From Cordilura impudica (taxonomy: Eukaryota; Arthropoda; Insecta; Diptera; Scathophagidae), in NCBI GenBank assembly GCA_963682025.1, contig OY821520.1, forward strand, positions 237,098,364 to 237,162,363: a stretch of DNA of 64,000 bases. The letters run 5' to 3'. The notes under the pieces were generated by a model. That model searched no databases and was not told where the DNA came from. It saw only the letters and a list, made by a program, of their open reading frames with translations. The first letter of the stretch is position 1. Each line of letters begins with the position of its first letter. Shown here piece after piece: positions 11,514 to 21,759 of the stretch. Both the position numbers and the translations under genes were made by a program.

Positions 11514-12160
11514 CAGGATTAGCCCATATGTTGTTGGTTTATGGATTTCGCCCACTTGCATTTAACAAAAAGTTAGGAGCCCCACTAAGAGGTATTCGTA
11601 CTGAAAAGCTAGCAAAAAATCAAAATTTTAAATTGCGTTTTAATCGCATAGTTAATTGACCACTAAATCATGTTCTAACGGTAAAATAACAATATAGTAA
11701 AGTTTGAGTAGTCGGGAAACCGTTGAAGTTGAGGTTTTCCAATTAATTGATATGAAATTTTTTGATGAATCGAAAAAAGGCAATGTTTACGTTCTTTGAA
11801 AGTGCAGTAAGCGCTTAAAGATAAGAGTTATATTCAGTGTGTTAGTTAACTGATATAAAAGTTACTTTTAAGTCAACAAAACGCTTCGTTTTGTACACTT
11901 ACTTAAGTTTAATTCCGGTTTTCTTAGGAGCACCTAAAAATTGAGTAGTTAAAAAAAAATATGCCTGTATGTTAGAACTTTTGTTTATGAGCCCCGTTTC
12001 GCCCCATTAAGATATGGATAAAGTTTGTAGTTTGACATATATTGTAACAAAATTTCGCAGGTGCAGGTTTCACAAACTTGCACTTCATGTTTTTCGAGGA
12101 CTTTGAAAAAACGGAGTTTTGCAATGCAAAAAGCTAATAAAAATTGAGCGTGTTACGGCA
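10998..12160. other. Downstream of transposase relic, no gene identified
   Basis: It holds three of the TAACGTCCGCAAC motifs, a poly-T tract at about 11,250 and polyadenylation-like AATAAA runs near 11,067. A small ORF at 11,411-11,659 has no recognisable domain and contains one of the motifs. Confidence 0.4.
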
Positions 12161-12895
12161 TTTGTCGGAAATTTGGTAATAAATATAATGATTTTGGAGG
12201 TCGCTGAATTCGAATCTGAATTCAAAATTTCAAAAATGAAAATGGCGGACACAAAATGACGGACCATTTTTCTCAAACCTAAGCGCATTTCCACTAAATT
12301 TTGTCTTAAGAGGTTTTCGGTGTCGCTGATCTCAAATCTGAATTCAAAATTTCAAAAATCAAAATGGCGGACACAAAATGGCGGACCATTTTTCTCAAAC
12401 CTAAGCGCATTTCCACTGAACTTTGTCTTAACGGGTTTTCAGTGTCGCTGATCTCAAATCTGAATTCAAAATTTTAAAAAATGAAAATGGTGGACACAAA
12501 ATGGGGGACCATTTTTCTCATACCTAAGCGCATTTCCACTAAACTTTGTCTTAAGGGGTTTTCGGTGTCGCTGATCTCAAATCTGAATTCAAAATTTCAA
12601 AAATCAAAATGGCGGACACAAAACGGCGGACCATTTTTCTTAAACCAAAGCACAGTTCCACTGAACTTTGTCTTAAGGGGTTTTCAGTGTCGCTGATCTC
12701 AAATCTGAATTCAAAATTTCATAAATTAAAATGGCGGACCATTTTTCTCATACCTAAGCGCATTTCCACTAAACTTTGTCTTAAGAGGTTTTCGGTGTCG
12801 CTGATCTCAAATCTGAATTCAAAATTTTAAAAAATTAAAATGGCGGACACAAAATGGCGGACCATTTTTCTTAAAACCAAAATTAAACGCATTCA
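12160..12895 (+). repeat. Satellite array, about 122-bp unit (AAAATGGCGGACAC), about 6 copies
   Basis: AATGGYGGACACAAAATG recurs at about 12,240, 12,364, 12,486, 12,608 and 12,840, with a shortened copy at 12,730. Each unit also holds CGCATTTCCACT, TTTGTCTTAA and GTGTCGCTGATCTCAAATC. Short ORFs across the units are translated satellite. Confidence 0.9.
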
Positions 12896-13082
12896 CTTCA
12901 AATCTTGTCTTTACGGGTTTTCTGGGTAGCTGCTTTTTAAACTGAATTTGAGAATTTGGGGTCGCAGATTTGAATTTTTTAGTTTTTTTGGGGTTTCTGA
13001 CCTTTCATTTCGAGAAAAAAAACACAAATTTGTGCTCGTGCAAGTGCGGATATTTTTTTTATTAAAAATTACTAAGCAACTT

Positions 13083-13155
13083 TATAACTGCACTTCTTCA
13101 TCGTCTTTCTGATCGTATACTTCATTGTCTTCCTCATCGAAACAACCGTAATCAT
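13083..13155 (-). pseudogene. Possible acidic C-terminal tail inside the inverted-array element
   Basis: On the minus strand SDDYGCFDEEDNEVYD is followed by QKDDEEVQL and a stop. This 24-residue acidic ending looks like a protein C-terminus rather than random A+T sequence. Upstream (higher coordinates) it runs into a 106-bp tandem duplication with no coding continuation. I cannot assign a family, and chance remains possible. Confidence 0.25.
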
Positions 13156-13164
13156 CAGATTAAA

Positions 13165-13381
13165 TTTAAATGAATGAAACGAAATGAAATCGGAGAACCA
13201 AATGCTTCTTATAAAAAGTTTCGACCAAAATTTCGTGTTAAACTTTTATGAAACTCTTTGTATGCTCAGTTTAAAATGAATGAAACGAAATGAAATCGGA
13301 GAACCAAATGCTTCTTATAAAAAGTTTCGACCAAAATGTCGGGTTAAACTTTTATGAAACTCTTTGTATGCTCAGTTTAAT
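13165..13381 (+). repeat. Two-copy tandem duplication, period 106 bp
   Basis: TGAATGAAACGAAATGAAAT starts at 13,171 and again at 13,277. The rest of the unit (GGAGAACCAAATGC, AAACTCTTTGTATGCTCAG) is nearly identical between copies. Confidence 0.9.
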
Positions 13382-13444
13382 ATTTTTAAAATGCGAAACA
13401 TCAAAAATTCACAGTGACACAAATTTGGACCTAAGATAGGAAAT

Positions 13445-13745
13445 CAGTGTAAATGTGTCCGCCATTTTGATTTTTGAAATGTTGACTTCAGATTCGAGAT
13501 CAGCGACCCCGAAAACCCCTTAAGACAAAGTTTAGTTTTAAGAAGAAAGATCCGTCATTTTGTGTCCGCCATTTTGATTTTTGAAATTTTTAATTCTGAT
13601 TTGAGATCAGCGACACCGGAAATACCTTCAGACAAAGTTTAGTGGAAATGCGCTCAGATTTGAAAAAATGGTCCGCCATTTTGTATCCGTCATTTTGATT
13701 TTGGAAATTTTGACTTCAGATTTGAAATCAACGATCCCGAGAACT
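13445..13745 (-). repeat. Inverted counterpart of the 122-bp satellite, about 3 copies
   Basis: GTGTCCGCCATTTTGATTTTTGAAAT and GAGATCAGCGACMCCG repeat here as the complement of the 12,160-12,895 array. Inverted satellite arms about 550 bp apart form a second foldback-like structure. Confidence 0.88.
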
Positions 13746-14084
13746 AAATAGTACTCATATTTACGCGGATCGGAAGACCCGTTTATTTAATGCCAGCTTT
13801 TCGGTACAAATACCCCATAGTGAGTCGTTGAAATACTATTTGTTTTTGTTATGAATATTTATGGTAAAGGGTTTCAGGGTAACATTTTGTATGATTTGAA
13901 TTTCAATTAAACCTACAAAAATTTGGCAAACTATTATGAAAGTTTTTAACTCACCATATATTTTATTAAATTTATTTGAAATCAGTTTTAAATTACCTGT
14001 AAAGAAAGAGGAGAAGAAATAAAAATGGGTTAATATACAAAAATAATTGGTACTTAAGCACAGAAAAATTTATATTTATTTTAC
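13746..14084. other. Intergenic, nothing recognised
   Basis: A+T-rich unique sequence with no ORF, RNA or repeat that I can support. Confidence 0.5.
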
Positions 14085-15400
14085 AAGTACTCTTTTTTAA
14101 AAAGGTATTTTTGACTATTTCTTTAAAAAGGTACTTTTTTAAGAGGTACCTTTTCCAAAAGGTACCTTTTAAACAGAATTTTTTAAAAAGATGCTTATTT
14201 AAAAAGTTATTTTTTTAAAGGTACATGCTGGAAAGGTATTTCTGTAAAAAATTATTTTTTTTTTCAAGAACTACTTTTTTTAAAAAAGGGATTTTTAAAA
14301 AGCTACTTTTTTAAAAAAGGTACTTTTAAAATTTTTTTTTATGTGTTTTTTAAAAGAGGTACTTGTTTTAAAAAGGCAATTTTATTGAAAAGGTAGTTTG
14401 TAAGAAGGCAAATTAGTTTTAAAAAATTAGTTTTGAAAAATGTACTTTTTTTAAGTGTATCTTTTCTTAAAAAGGACTTTAAAAAAAATTGGTTTTAAAA
14501 ATGTACTTTTTATTAACAGTTATTTCTTTAAAATTTGACTTTTTTCAAATATTTTTTTTTTAAATGTAGTTTATAAACAAGTAAGAAATTATAGTCGGTC
14601 TAGACCGACTATAGGGATTATTTTTGGACTACTAATTAGTGGATATAATAAAAGCATACAAAACCAATTTGACTGAGATCTATATGATAATTTGGATCTT
14701 ATGGCAATTTATGTCGATTTCATAGGTGTCATTTGTGTGGGGACTAGGTCTGAACATAGACCGAATTTCACCAATTAGCGTTCAACCTATGGCCTATAAA
14801 AGCTTACATACCAAATTTCATCAAAATATGTTCATATTTGCGACCTGTATTTTGATTACAAGGTTTACATGGACACACAGACGGTTGGACGGACGGACGG
14901 ACATCGCTAAATCGACACAGAAAATGATTCTGAGTCCATCGGTATAATAAAAGATGGGTCTAGGTGAAATATTTTTGGTAGTTACAAACCACATAGTGGT
15001 ATAGGGTATAAAAAGGTAACTTAAAAAGGTACATTTCTAAAAAAGGTATTTTCTTAATTAAAGGAACTTTTTTCAAAAAATTAGTTTTTTTTTTTAATAA
15101 AAGATAGGTTTTTAGCAAAAGGAACTTTTGTAATAAAAGGTATTTTTTTTAATAAAAGGTAATTTATTTATAAAATATAATTTTTATTTTTCTTTTTTAA
15201 TTTTACTTTTTCAGAATGTAGTACTTTTTTATAAAAATTTACTTTTTCAAAAAGGCACTTTGTCAAAAAACTATTATTTTCAAAATAGGAATTTTTTTTG
15301 GCAAAAAAAGTTACTTTTCCAAAACAAAAAAAAATACTTTTTCAAAAAATGGTACTTTTTTAAATAAAGTATTTTTTTACTTAAACATTTTTATATATTA
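14085..15400. repeat. GGTACTTTT minisatellite array, split by a DINE-like insertion
   Basis: Units of the type AAAAAGGTACTTTTTTA occupy about 14,085-14,577 and resume at 15,012-15,400. The element between them (14,578-15,011) has inserted into the array. The units are noisier than in the 5.5-7.9 kb array. Confidence 0.85.
14578..15011 (-). mobile_element. DINE-1/mini-me-like element, family 1, copy A (internally shortened)
   Basis: Read on the minus strand it starts TATACCCTATACCACTATG, holds a GTCY microsatellite (complement of the GGACGGACGGACGGAC run at about 14,885-14,906), and ends with the palindrome AGTCGGTCTAGACCGACT followed by CTTACTTG. It shares end-to-end similarity with 23,490-24,234 but lacks that copy's second half. 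Subterminal repeats, an internal GTCY run and a 3' hairpin are features of Helentron-associated interspersed elements (DINE-1, mini-me). No coding content. Confidence 0.7.
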
Positions 15401-15953
15401 CTACCCGGTCTTGCCCGGAATCCAAAGGCCTTTGACTTGAAAAATGGTTCACTATGCTTACCAGGCGCTGAGTACTTAGTCCCCGATGAACCATTCCTCA
15501 AAAAAATTAACTTACTCCCAAAAAATTTGTATGGGATTGGGGAACTAGTTTATGGTGAAAAAATTCCCTATGTTCACGTTTTTTGGGGGGAACAAATTCA
15601 TGTTTTATTTCAATTTAAAATTTTGTGCTTTTTTACTTTCGAACTTTTTTTTTATAAGACGCTACAGCAAAAATACTTCAAAAATAAGCTGCGAAACCGC
15701 CTCTAGTTTTTTTTTTTTGAAATTTATTTATTTTGTAAACATCAAATATAACGGAATCGTTTGCAATTTAAAGGAATCAGAACTTTTAAAAATTGAATTA
15801 CTTTATTCAATAAGTGATCATTATTAAGCAGAGACGTCAAACAAAAACGGAAAATGAATACGACATTTAAAAGGTTGCTTTAAGCAACTGCTTTTAGTAT
15901 ATGTATAGTAATTATTGCACATACGTAGATAAAATTTATCATAAGACTTTTCA
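15401..15953. other. Unique sequence, no gene assigned
   Basis: Two overlapping ORFs of about 90 codons (15,437-15,706 and 15,552-15,827) have no recognisable domain and are rich in Phe/Lys from A/T tracts. I do not support them as genes. Confidence 0.4.
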
Positions 15954-16420
15954 CTGAGCTGTGTTCCGCGAGCGAGTCGCGTCCACGTCCGCGCGTTTGG
16001 CAGCTACACCCATGCTGCCGCGCAGTTGTCGTCAACTTATTTGAATCCCAAAATATATTTTTCAGAACATTCCTATATTTTAGCTGAGCTGCGTTCCGAG
16101 AGCGCGTCGCGTCGGCGTCCGCGCGCCCCTTCCGCGCGTTTCGCAGCTACACCTGTGCTGCCGCGCAGTTATCGCCAGAATATATTTTTCAGATCATAGC
16201 GATATTTTAGCTGAGCTGTGTTCGCGAGCGCGTAGCGTCCGCGCGCCGCTTCCGCGCGTTTGGCAGCCACACCAGTGCTGCCGCGCAGTTGCTTTCAACC
16301 TATTTTAATTGCCAAATTATATTTTTCAGATCATCCGATATTTGAGCGCAGCTGTGTTCCGCGAGTGCATCGCGTTGCGTCTGCGCGCCGCTTCCGCGCA
16401 CCGAAATTATGCTATTGAAA
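15954..16420 (+). repeat. GC-rich tandem repeat, about 127-bp unit, 4 copies
   Basis: GAGCTGTGTTCCGCGAGCG-like starts recur at about 15,957, 16,084, 16,211 and 16,347. Each unit pairs a CpG-dense half (GTCCGCGCG, TTCCGCGCG, GCTGCCGCGCAG) with an A+T-rich half (AATATATTTTTCAGA). The last copy is incomplete. It is the most GC-rich block in the window. The repeated TTTTTCAG before each GC block resembles a splice acceptor, but no ORF runs through the copies. Confidence 0.88.
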
Positions 16421-17230
16421 AGAATATAGATTTTAAATACGTTTATTGCAGTACAGATATTGAGAGCAGTATGGGGAATTTGTTCATTTATTTTGGGGAA
16501 CTTTTTTTAAAAATTTGGGGAATTTGTTCATTTTCTGGGGAATTTGTTTATTGGGGGCTAAGTGTTGAGCGCCTGATAACCACTACAACTTAGCGTGTAT
16601 TATTTTGAGTGTATTATGTCTAAAAGTTACGAATTTTAGTTATTCTACAGCTTGGGGATATACACCAATTCTGGTTTTTCCTTCTGGTGCATATACGAAA
16701 AGCTTGTGCTGGCTCCCAACTCTGGTGCAGAAAAACAGGGAGATTCTAAGTTGATATCTGGTACCGTAAGAGATTGTCCTCTTATGTACGTTATGTTAGA
16801 AACAACTTTTTGTACCATCTCTTGCAATGAATAACCAACTTACAAAAGTCTTCTGCAAGTCTTCTGCAAAAAGTCTTTCAGAGTTTCTCGACTCAAATTT
16901 CTAACTCGTTTAGACTCGATACGAATTTGTGTCTGATCAGGTTCTCTAGAGTTCTGTTTTGTTTAAGCCTTTTTGCATTTGAGGTAGTACGGCCTTGATG
17001 CTATGCTTTCATGTGCAAGGCACAATTGCAAATAGTTATGTTTCCACCTTTACAACTCATTTATATAGTGAAAAAGATGAAATGGAAATATTTGTAATAG
17101 GTTGCTTTCCAATGTAGCCAAAAGGAGGTTGATTTAAAATCTTTATTTCATAGTGGTGTAAACTCACCAAAATTTTTCGGGAAGTTCATTGAAAAATTAA
17201 AATATGTTAACAAACACTAAAAGCGTATAT
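16421..17230. other. Intergenic, no gene assigned
   Basis: A short GGGGAATTTGTTCATTT repeat lies at 16,475-16,555. Complementary 60-codon ORFs at 16,645-16,834 are unsupported. Nothing else recognised. Confidence 0.4.
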
Positions 17231-17234
17231 AGAA

Positions 17235-17960
17235 AATTAAAAAAAGTGGGCGTGGCCGATAAAAGTATACGACGTCTTTGTCTGGGATTTGAAAATAATG
17301 TGCAGTAAATTCGAGCGAAACGTATAAAAAATTAAAAAAGTGGTCGCAAAAGTAGGCGTGGCCGATAAGAAGAATATGGTGACCTTCCCTGTGGTACAGA
17401 GAACGTGTTTAACAAATTTCAGAGAAAACCGTTAGCAAATAAAAATTTGTATAGCGAACAAATACACCAAAAAGCAGAAAATGAATTGTATGCAAAAAGT
17501 GGGCGTGGTTGATAAGAAGCATATGGTGACCTTAGCTGGAGCACAGGGATCGTGTGTACCAAATTTCGGAGAAAACCGTCATCAAATAAAAATTTTTATA
17601 GCGAACAAATATATCAAAAAGCAGAAAATGAATTGTATATAAAAAGTGGGCGTAAAAGTAGGCGTGGCCAATAGGAAGTTTATGGTGACCGTAGCTGGAG
17701 TACAGGGATCGTGCTTACCGAATTTCAGAGAAATCCGTTAACAAATAAAGATTTGTATAGTGAACAAATATGAATAAAACAGAAAATGAATTTTAAATAA
17801 AAAGTGGGCGCAAAAGTAGGCGTGGCCGGTAAAAAGTATATGGTGACCTTTCCTGGGATATAAAGATCGTGTGAACAAAATTTCAGGAAAATCCGTTGAA
17901 AAATAAAAATTTGTATAGCGGTCAAACAAAAAAACAAACAAAATCAGAAAATGAATTTTA
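17235..17960 (+). repeat. Satellite, about 150-160 bp unit with GTGGGCGTGG, about 5 copies
   Basis: GTRGGCGTGGCC begins units at about 17,246, 17,352, 17,500, 17,660 and 17,816. Shared blocks are TATGGTGACCTT, CAGGGATCGTG, AATTTCAGAGAAAACCGTT, ATAAAAATTTGTATAGCG and AGAAAATGAATT. The array abuts the long-TIR transposon at 17,965, whose left flank AGAAAATGAATTTTATATA is the end of a satellite unit. The transposon therefore inserted at the edge of this array. Confidence 0.88.
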
Positions 17961-17964
17961 TATA

Positions 17965-20026
17965 TGGGGGGTTTCATGTCAAGTGCACCAACTTTTGAAA
18001 CCGATGTCTTCCGATCGGGATGAAATTTGCACCGAGGTTAGTTCTATTGGATAGTAGTTTAGACAAAATTTTTCAACAGGATCGGTCCAGATCTCTCTGA
18101 GTTAAAGGGGGATCAAAATTTGACATTTTGGTCAAACAGGTGTTTTTTCTCATCCATGTAACTTATTACCTATTGTTCTTAGAAAATTTTCTCCCAAATA
18201 GTTTAGATAGATATTTCTTCAATATTTCGGAACAAAATACTTTAAAAAAAAAAAAAAAAATTTAGACTTTTTTTTTTGCTATATTAGAGCATTTTTTGCC
18301 TTTTTTCAAAAAGGGCATTTTTTTTTTTCATAAGAAAGCTTAGCATATTTCCTTTAAGAGCTTTTTGGTCACTTAGTGGGATGGGAGTGGATATCTATCA
18401 AAATAAATGTTTTGTAACTCAAGACAACGGTTTTCCAATTTTTCACAAATGCACTATTTTGAATTTTTTCCTATTTGTATGGAAAACATTACAAATAAAA
18501 CTTATACTGAGAAACTAGACAAATTAACCTTTCCGAAGGCATGTAACATACCTTCATAACATAACAGAAGAGAATGGTTATCTGGAACCTGAAAGAGTTA
18601 TTTGCAACATTTCAATCTGAACACGAGGATGTTAGAATTGGCTTCACGAAATTAACCCAAATGAGGCCAAAAAATTGCGTTTTGGCAGAAAGCAGCGGAA
18701 CTCACACAGTATACGTTTGCATTTACTAGAAAATGTTAAACTGATGTTGAAGGAAATCAACTTAAAATATTTAACAGATGATTCGGCAGAAGATTTACAC
18801 GATTACCGCAATTGCCTTAAATTGACTATGTGTCCTAATGCAACAACTTCTTGCCACTTAGGTGAATGTGTACAGGATTGCTAAACTTGAGAACCCATGA
18901 CTTTTTAGTCAAAGAGCAATGGTCATTCTTCAAGGATTTGAAGATACATTTGAATCTGGTGAATTCGTTATTTCATATGATTTCGCAGAAAACTACAAAT
19001 ATGTTCTTCAGGATGCCATACAAGCATTCCACTTCAATAACGACCAAGCAACTATATTCACAGTAGTTATTTACTACATGAAAGGTGAAAAACTGGAACA
19101 CAAAAGTATGGCAATCATATCCGACGATTTAAAACATGATACCGTTGCAGTTTATGAGTACCAGAAGATAATACTAAAATATCTAAACTTACAGTAAAGA
19201 AGGTATACTACGTTTCGGACGGAGCTCGTCAACATTTTAAAAACAAAAGTAGCTTGGCAAATCTTATGACCCATGAAAAAGATTTTGGAATGCCAGGTAA
19301 TATTATTATTATTATACATTAATTTAATTATTATTAAAAATAAATAAAAAATAATAATTTTTCAACATTTCTATAGAAAAAAAAGCGATTTTTTTCCTGA
19401 GGTTAACATATTCTAGGTATTACAGTATCGAGGGTATAAAATTTTAGTTAGGTATGTTACATACCTTCGGTTTAGTTTGTCTAGTTTCTCAGTATAAGTT
19501 TTATTTGTAAGGTTTTAGACATAAATAGGAAAAAATTCAAAATTGTGCATTTGTGAAAAATTTTAAAACCGTTGTCTTGAGCTACAAAACATTTATTTTG
19601 ATAGATATCCCACTCCCATCCCACTAAGCGACCAAAAAGCTCTTAAAGGAAAAATCCTAAGCTTTCTTATGAAAAAAAATGCCCTTTTTGAAAAAAAGGC
19701 AAAAAATGCTTTAATTTAGCAAAAAAAAGTCTACAATTTTTTTTTTTTTTATATTTTTTTCCGAATTATTGAAGAAATAGCTATCTAAACTCTTTCGGAG
19801 AAAATTTTCTAAGAACAATAGGTAATAAGTTACATGGATGAGAAAAAAACACCTGTTTGGCCAAAACGTCAAATTTTGATCCGCTCTAACTCTGAGAGAT
19901 CTGGACCGATCTTGTTGAAAAATTGTGTCTAAACTACTATCTAATAGGACTAACCTTGGTGCAAATTTCATCCCGATCGGAAGACATCGGTTGCAAAAGT
20001 TGGTGCACTTGACATGAAATCTCCCA
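17965..20026 (+). mobile_element. DNA transposon with roughly 0.58-kb terminal inverted repeats
   Basis: The left 590 bp (17,965-18,557) and right 577 bp (19,450-20,026) are inverted copies of each other, from TGGGGGGTTTCATGTCAAG inward to AGGTATGTAACATACCT. They differ by scattered substitutions and small indels. TATA (or TATATA) flanks both ends (17,961-17,964 and 20,027-20,030), a possible target duplication in an alternating TA site. The core of about 890 bp encodes pieces of the same DDE-like transposase family as 9363-10,997. The core ends soon after the second candidate aspartate, so the copy is internally deleted and non-autonomous. I cannot place it in a named superfamily. Confidence 0.82.
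18560..19300 (+). pseudogene. DDE-like transposase fragment inside the long-TIR element
   Basis: Split over frames: ELFATFQSEHEDVRIGFTKL, then CVLAESSGTHTVYVC (about 18,615-18,730), ENVKLMLKEINLKYL and CPNATTSCHLGEC (18,730-18,875). Next comes EFVISYDFAENYKYVLQD with IISDDLKHDT (18,960-19,140), then KKVYYVSDGARQHFKNK with HEKDFG (19,195-19,298). Stops and at least three frameshifts separate them. DFAENY and SDG..QHFKNK match DFAESY and SDG..QFKNK of the 9.4-11.0 kb relic. The segment breaks off at GMPG followed by GTAATATT, which could be a splice donor or a deletion junction. The later ATSHGK block is missing. Confidence 0.72.
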
Positions 20027-20030
20027 TATA

Positions 20031-20794
20031 TAGATCATCAGCGTTTATCTTATTAGCCACTAAATTCATGTGAAAGATAAATGATTACTGTTACAGCCGT
20101 TTAACACTTTATCTACTCTGGTTATGATCTTGTTAGGCAGTTGAAAACTAATTTGACTTTTTGCTTTTGCGCTTTAATCTGAAAAATCATTTACGGAAAT
20201 AAAAGCTGACAATTAAGTCAATGGATGTAGACAAGATATGAACATAATTTTCAGTAACGGTTGACTACACAACGAAATTCATTCGATGTTGTGATAAATA
20301 ATGGATCAAATTTGTGATAAATTAAGCAAGATGAAAGATGCTGAACATTTGGCGTTAATAAGAGATTATTTTTTTTTTTATATTGAAGAAATGAAAGACA
20401 TGAACAATTTTGGATTAAAAAAAGATTTGTATTTAATAATAAAAATTGTATAAGAAATTAAATGAAATGAAAATATTAATAAAGGTATTACGCGGATTAG
20501 GACAAATAAACCAATTTATTTCTTATATAATTTCAATTTAACAATTTAACTTTTGTTAACATTTTCTTCCATTTCGCTAAAACTTTAAAAAAATGCTTTA
20601 AACTCTTTCATAGACGTAATAATTTTAGATAATAAAAATTTCATATTACGAAATATTAATACATATTAATATTAAACATAATGAACACATTGTGAATTGT
20701 TTATTTATTAAATTACTCTATAAACAGTAATTGATAATGGTCGACTAGTTTTTACACTATCAGAACAACGATATATTACATTAGGGTTTTGGAC
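20031..20794. other. Unique A+T-rich sequence, no gene
   Basis: No ORF above noise, no repeat family recognised. Confidence 0.5.
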
Positions 20795-21592
20795 TCATGT
20801 AAAAGCACCTTCTTATAAAAAGTAATTTTTATTGAAAAAGAGCCATTTTTAAAACAGAACTATCTTTTCTTAAAAAAGTACCTTTTCTTAACAAAATACC
20901 GTTGCTTATAAAGGTACATTTTATAAAACAGTACCTTTTAAAAAAGTAACATGTAGAAAAAGGTAAGTTTTTTTAAAATATACCTTTTATTAAAAAAAAA
21001 ATACATTTTATTAAAAAATTCTTTTTTTTTTTTAAACACGTATTATATATAAACCAGTATTTTTTATTTAAAAAGTACCTTTTATTTTAATAAGTAACTT
21101 TTATTTAAAAAAGAACCTTTTATTAAAAGTATTTTTTAACAGAAGTAATTTTTAATAAAAAGTACCTTTTGCTAAAAAAGTACTTTTATAAAATAAGTAC
21201 TTTTTATAAAGAAGTACCTTTTACTAAAAAATTATTTTCTATTAAAAAAGTATATTTTACTAACATAAAGGACATTTTATTAAAAAGTGCCTTTTACTAA
21301 AAAATACATTTCATTAAAAAAAAAAACCATTTAATTAAAAAAACATTTAGTTAAAAAAAAAATTCCATCAAAAAAGTACGTGTTATTAAAAAAAAAACAC
21401 CCTCTTACAAAAAAAGTACACTCCATAAAAAAGTACTTTTTTGAAAAAATTACTTCTTATTAACACAGCACATTTTTATTAAAAAAACTAATTTTTATTA
21501 AAAAGTACCTTTTATTTCAAAAGTGCCTTTTATTAAAAAGTACCTTTTACTAAAAAAAAAGTACCTTTTATTGCAAACTACTTTTTACAAAA
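20795..21592 (-). repeat. GGTACTTTT minisatellite array, complementary orientation
   Basis: Units read AAAAAGTACCTTTTATTA, the complement of the 5.5-7.9 kb array subtype. The array stops at an A-run where a 1.05-kb TIR element copy begins. Confidence 0.85.
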
Positions 21593-21759
21593 AAAATCAT
21601 GTGAGTCCGATCGCAGGGGAGATGTGTAAACATCTAGTAATTTAAGATTTTTTATAGCACTTTCTTAAAATCAAACAGAAAGCGTATCACTTATAGCAAT
21701 CAACTGCAGGGGCTCCGTTAATATAAAAATATTTATTATTATTTATTGTTTTAACCGGT

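Noticed and set aside
11411..11659. 82-codon ORF after the transposase relic
   Set aside because: No recognisable domain, no homologous counterpart in the 18-20 kb element, and it overlaps one of the TAACGTCCGCAACG motifs.
15437..15827. Two overlapping ORFs of about 90 codons
   Set aside because: Composition reflects A/T tracts; no motif, no supporting splice or repeat context.
16645..16834. Complementary 60-codon ORFs on both strands
   Set aside because: Open on both strands over the same bases with no recognisable domain; length is within chance.
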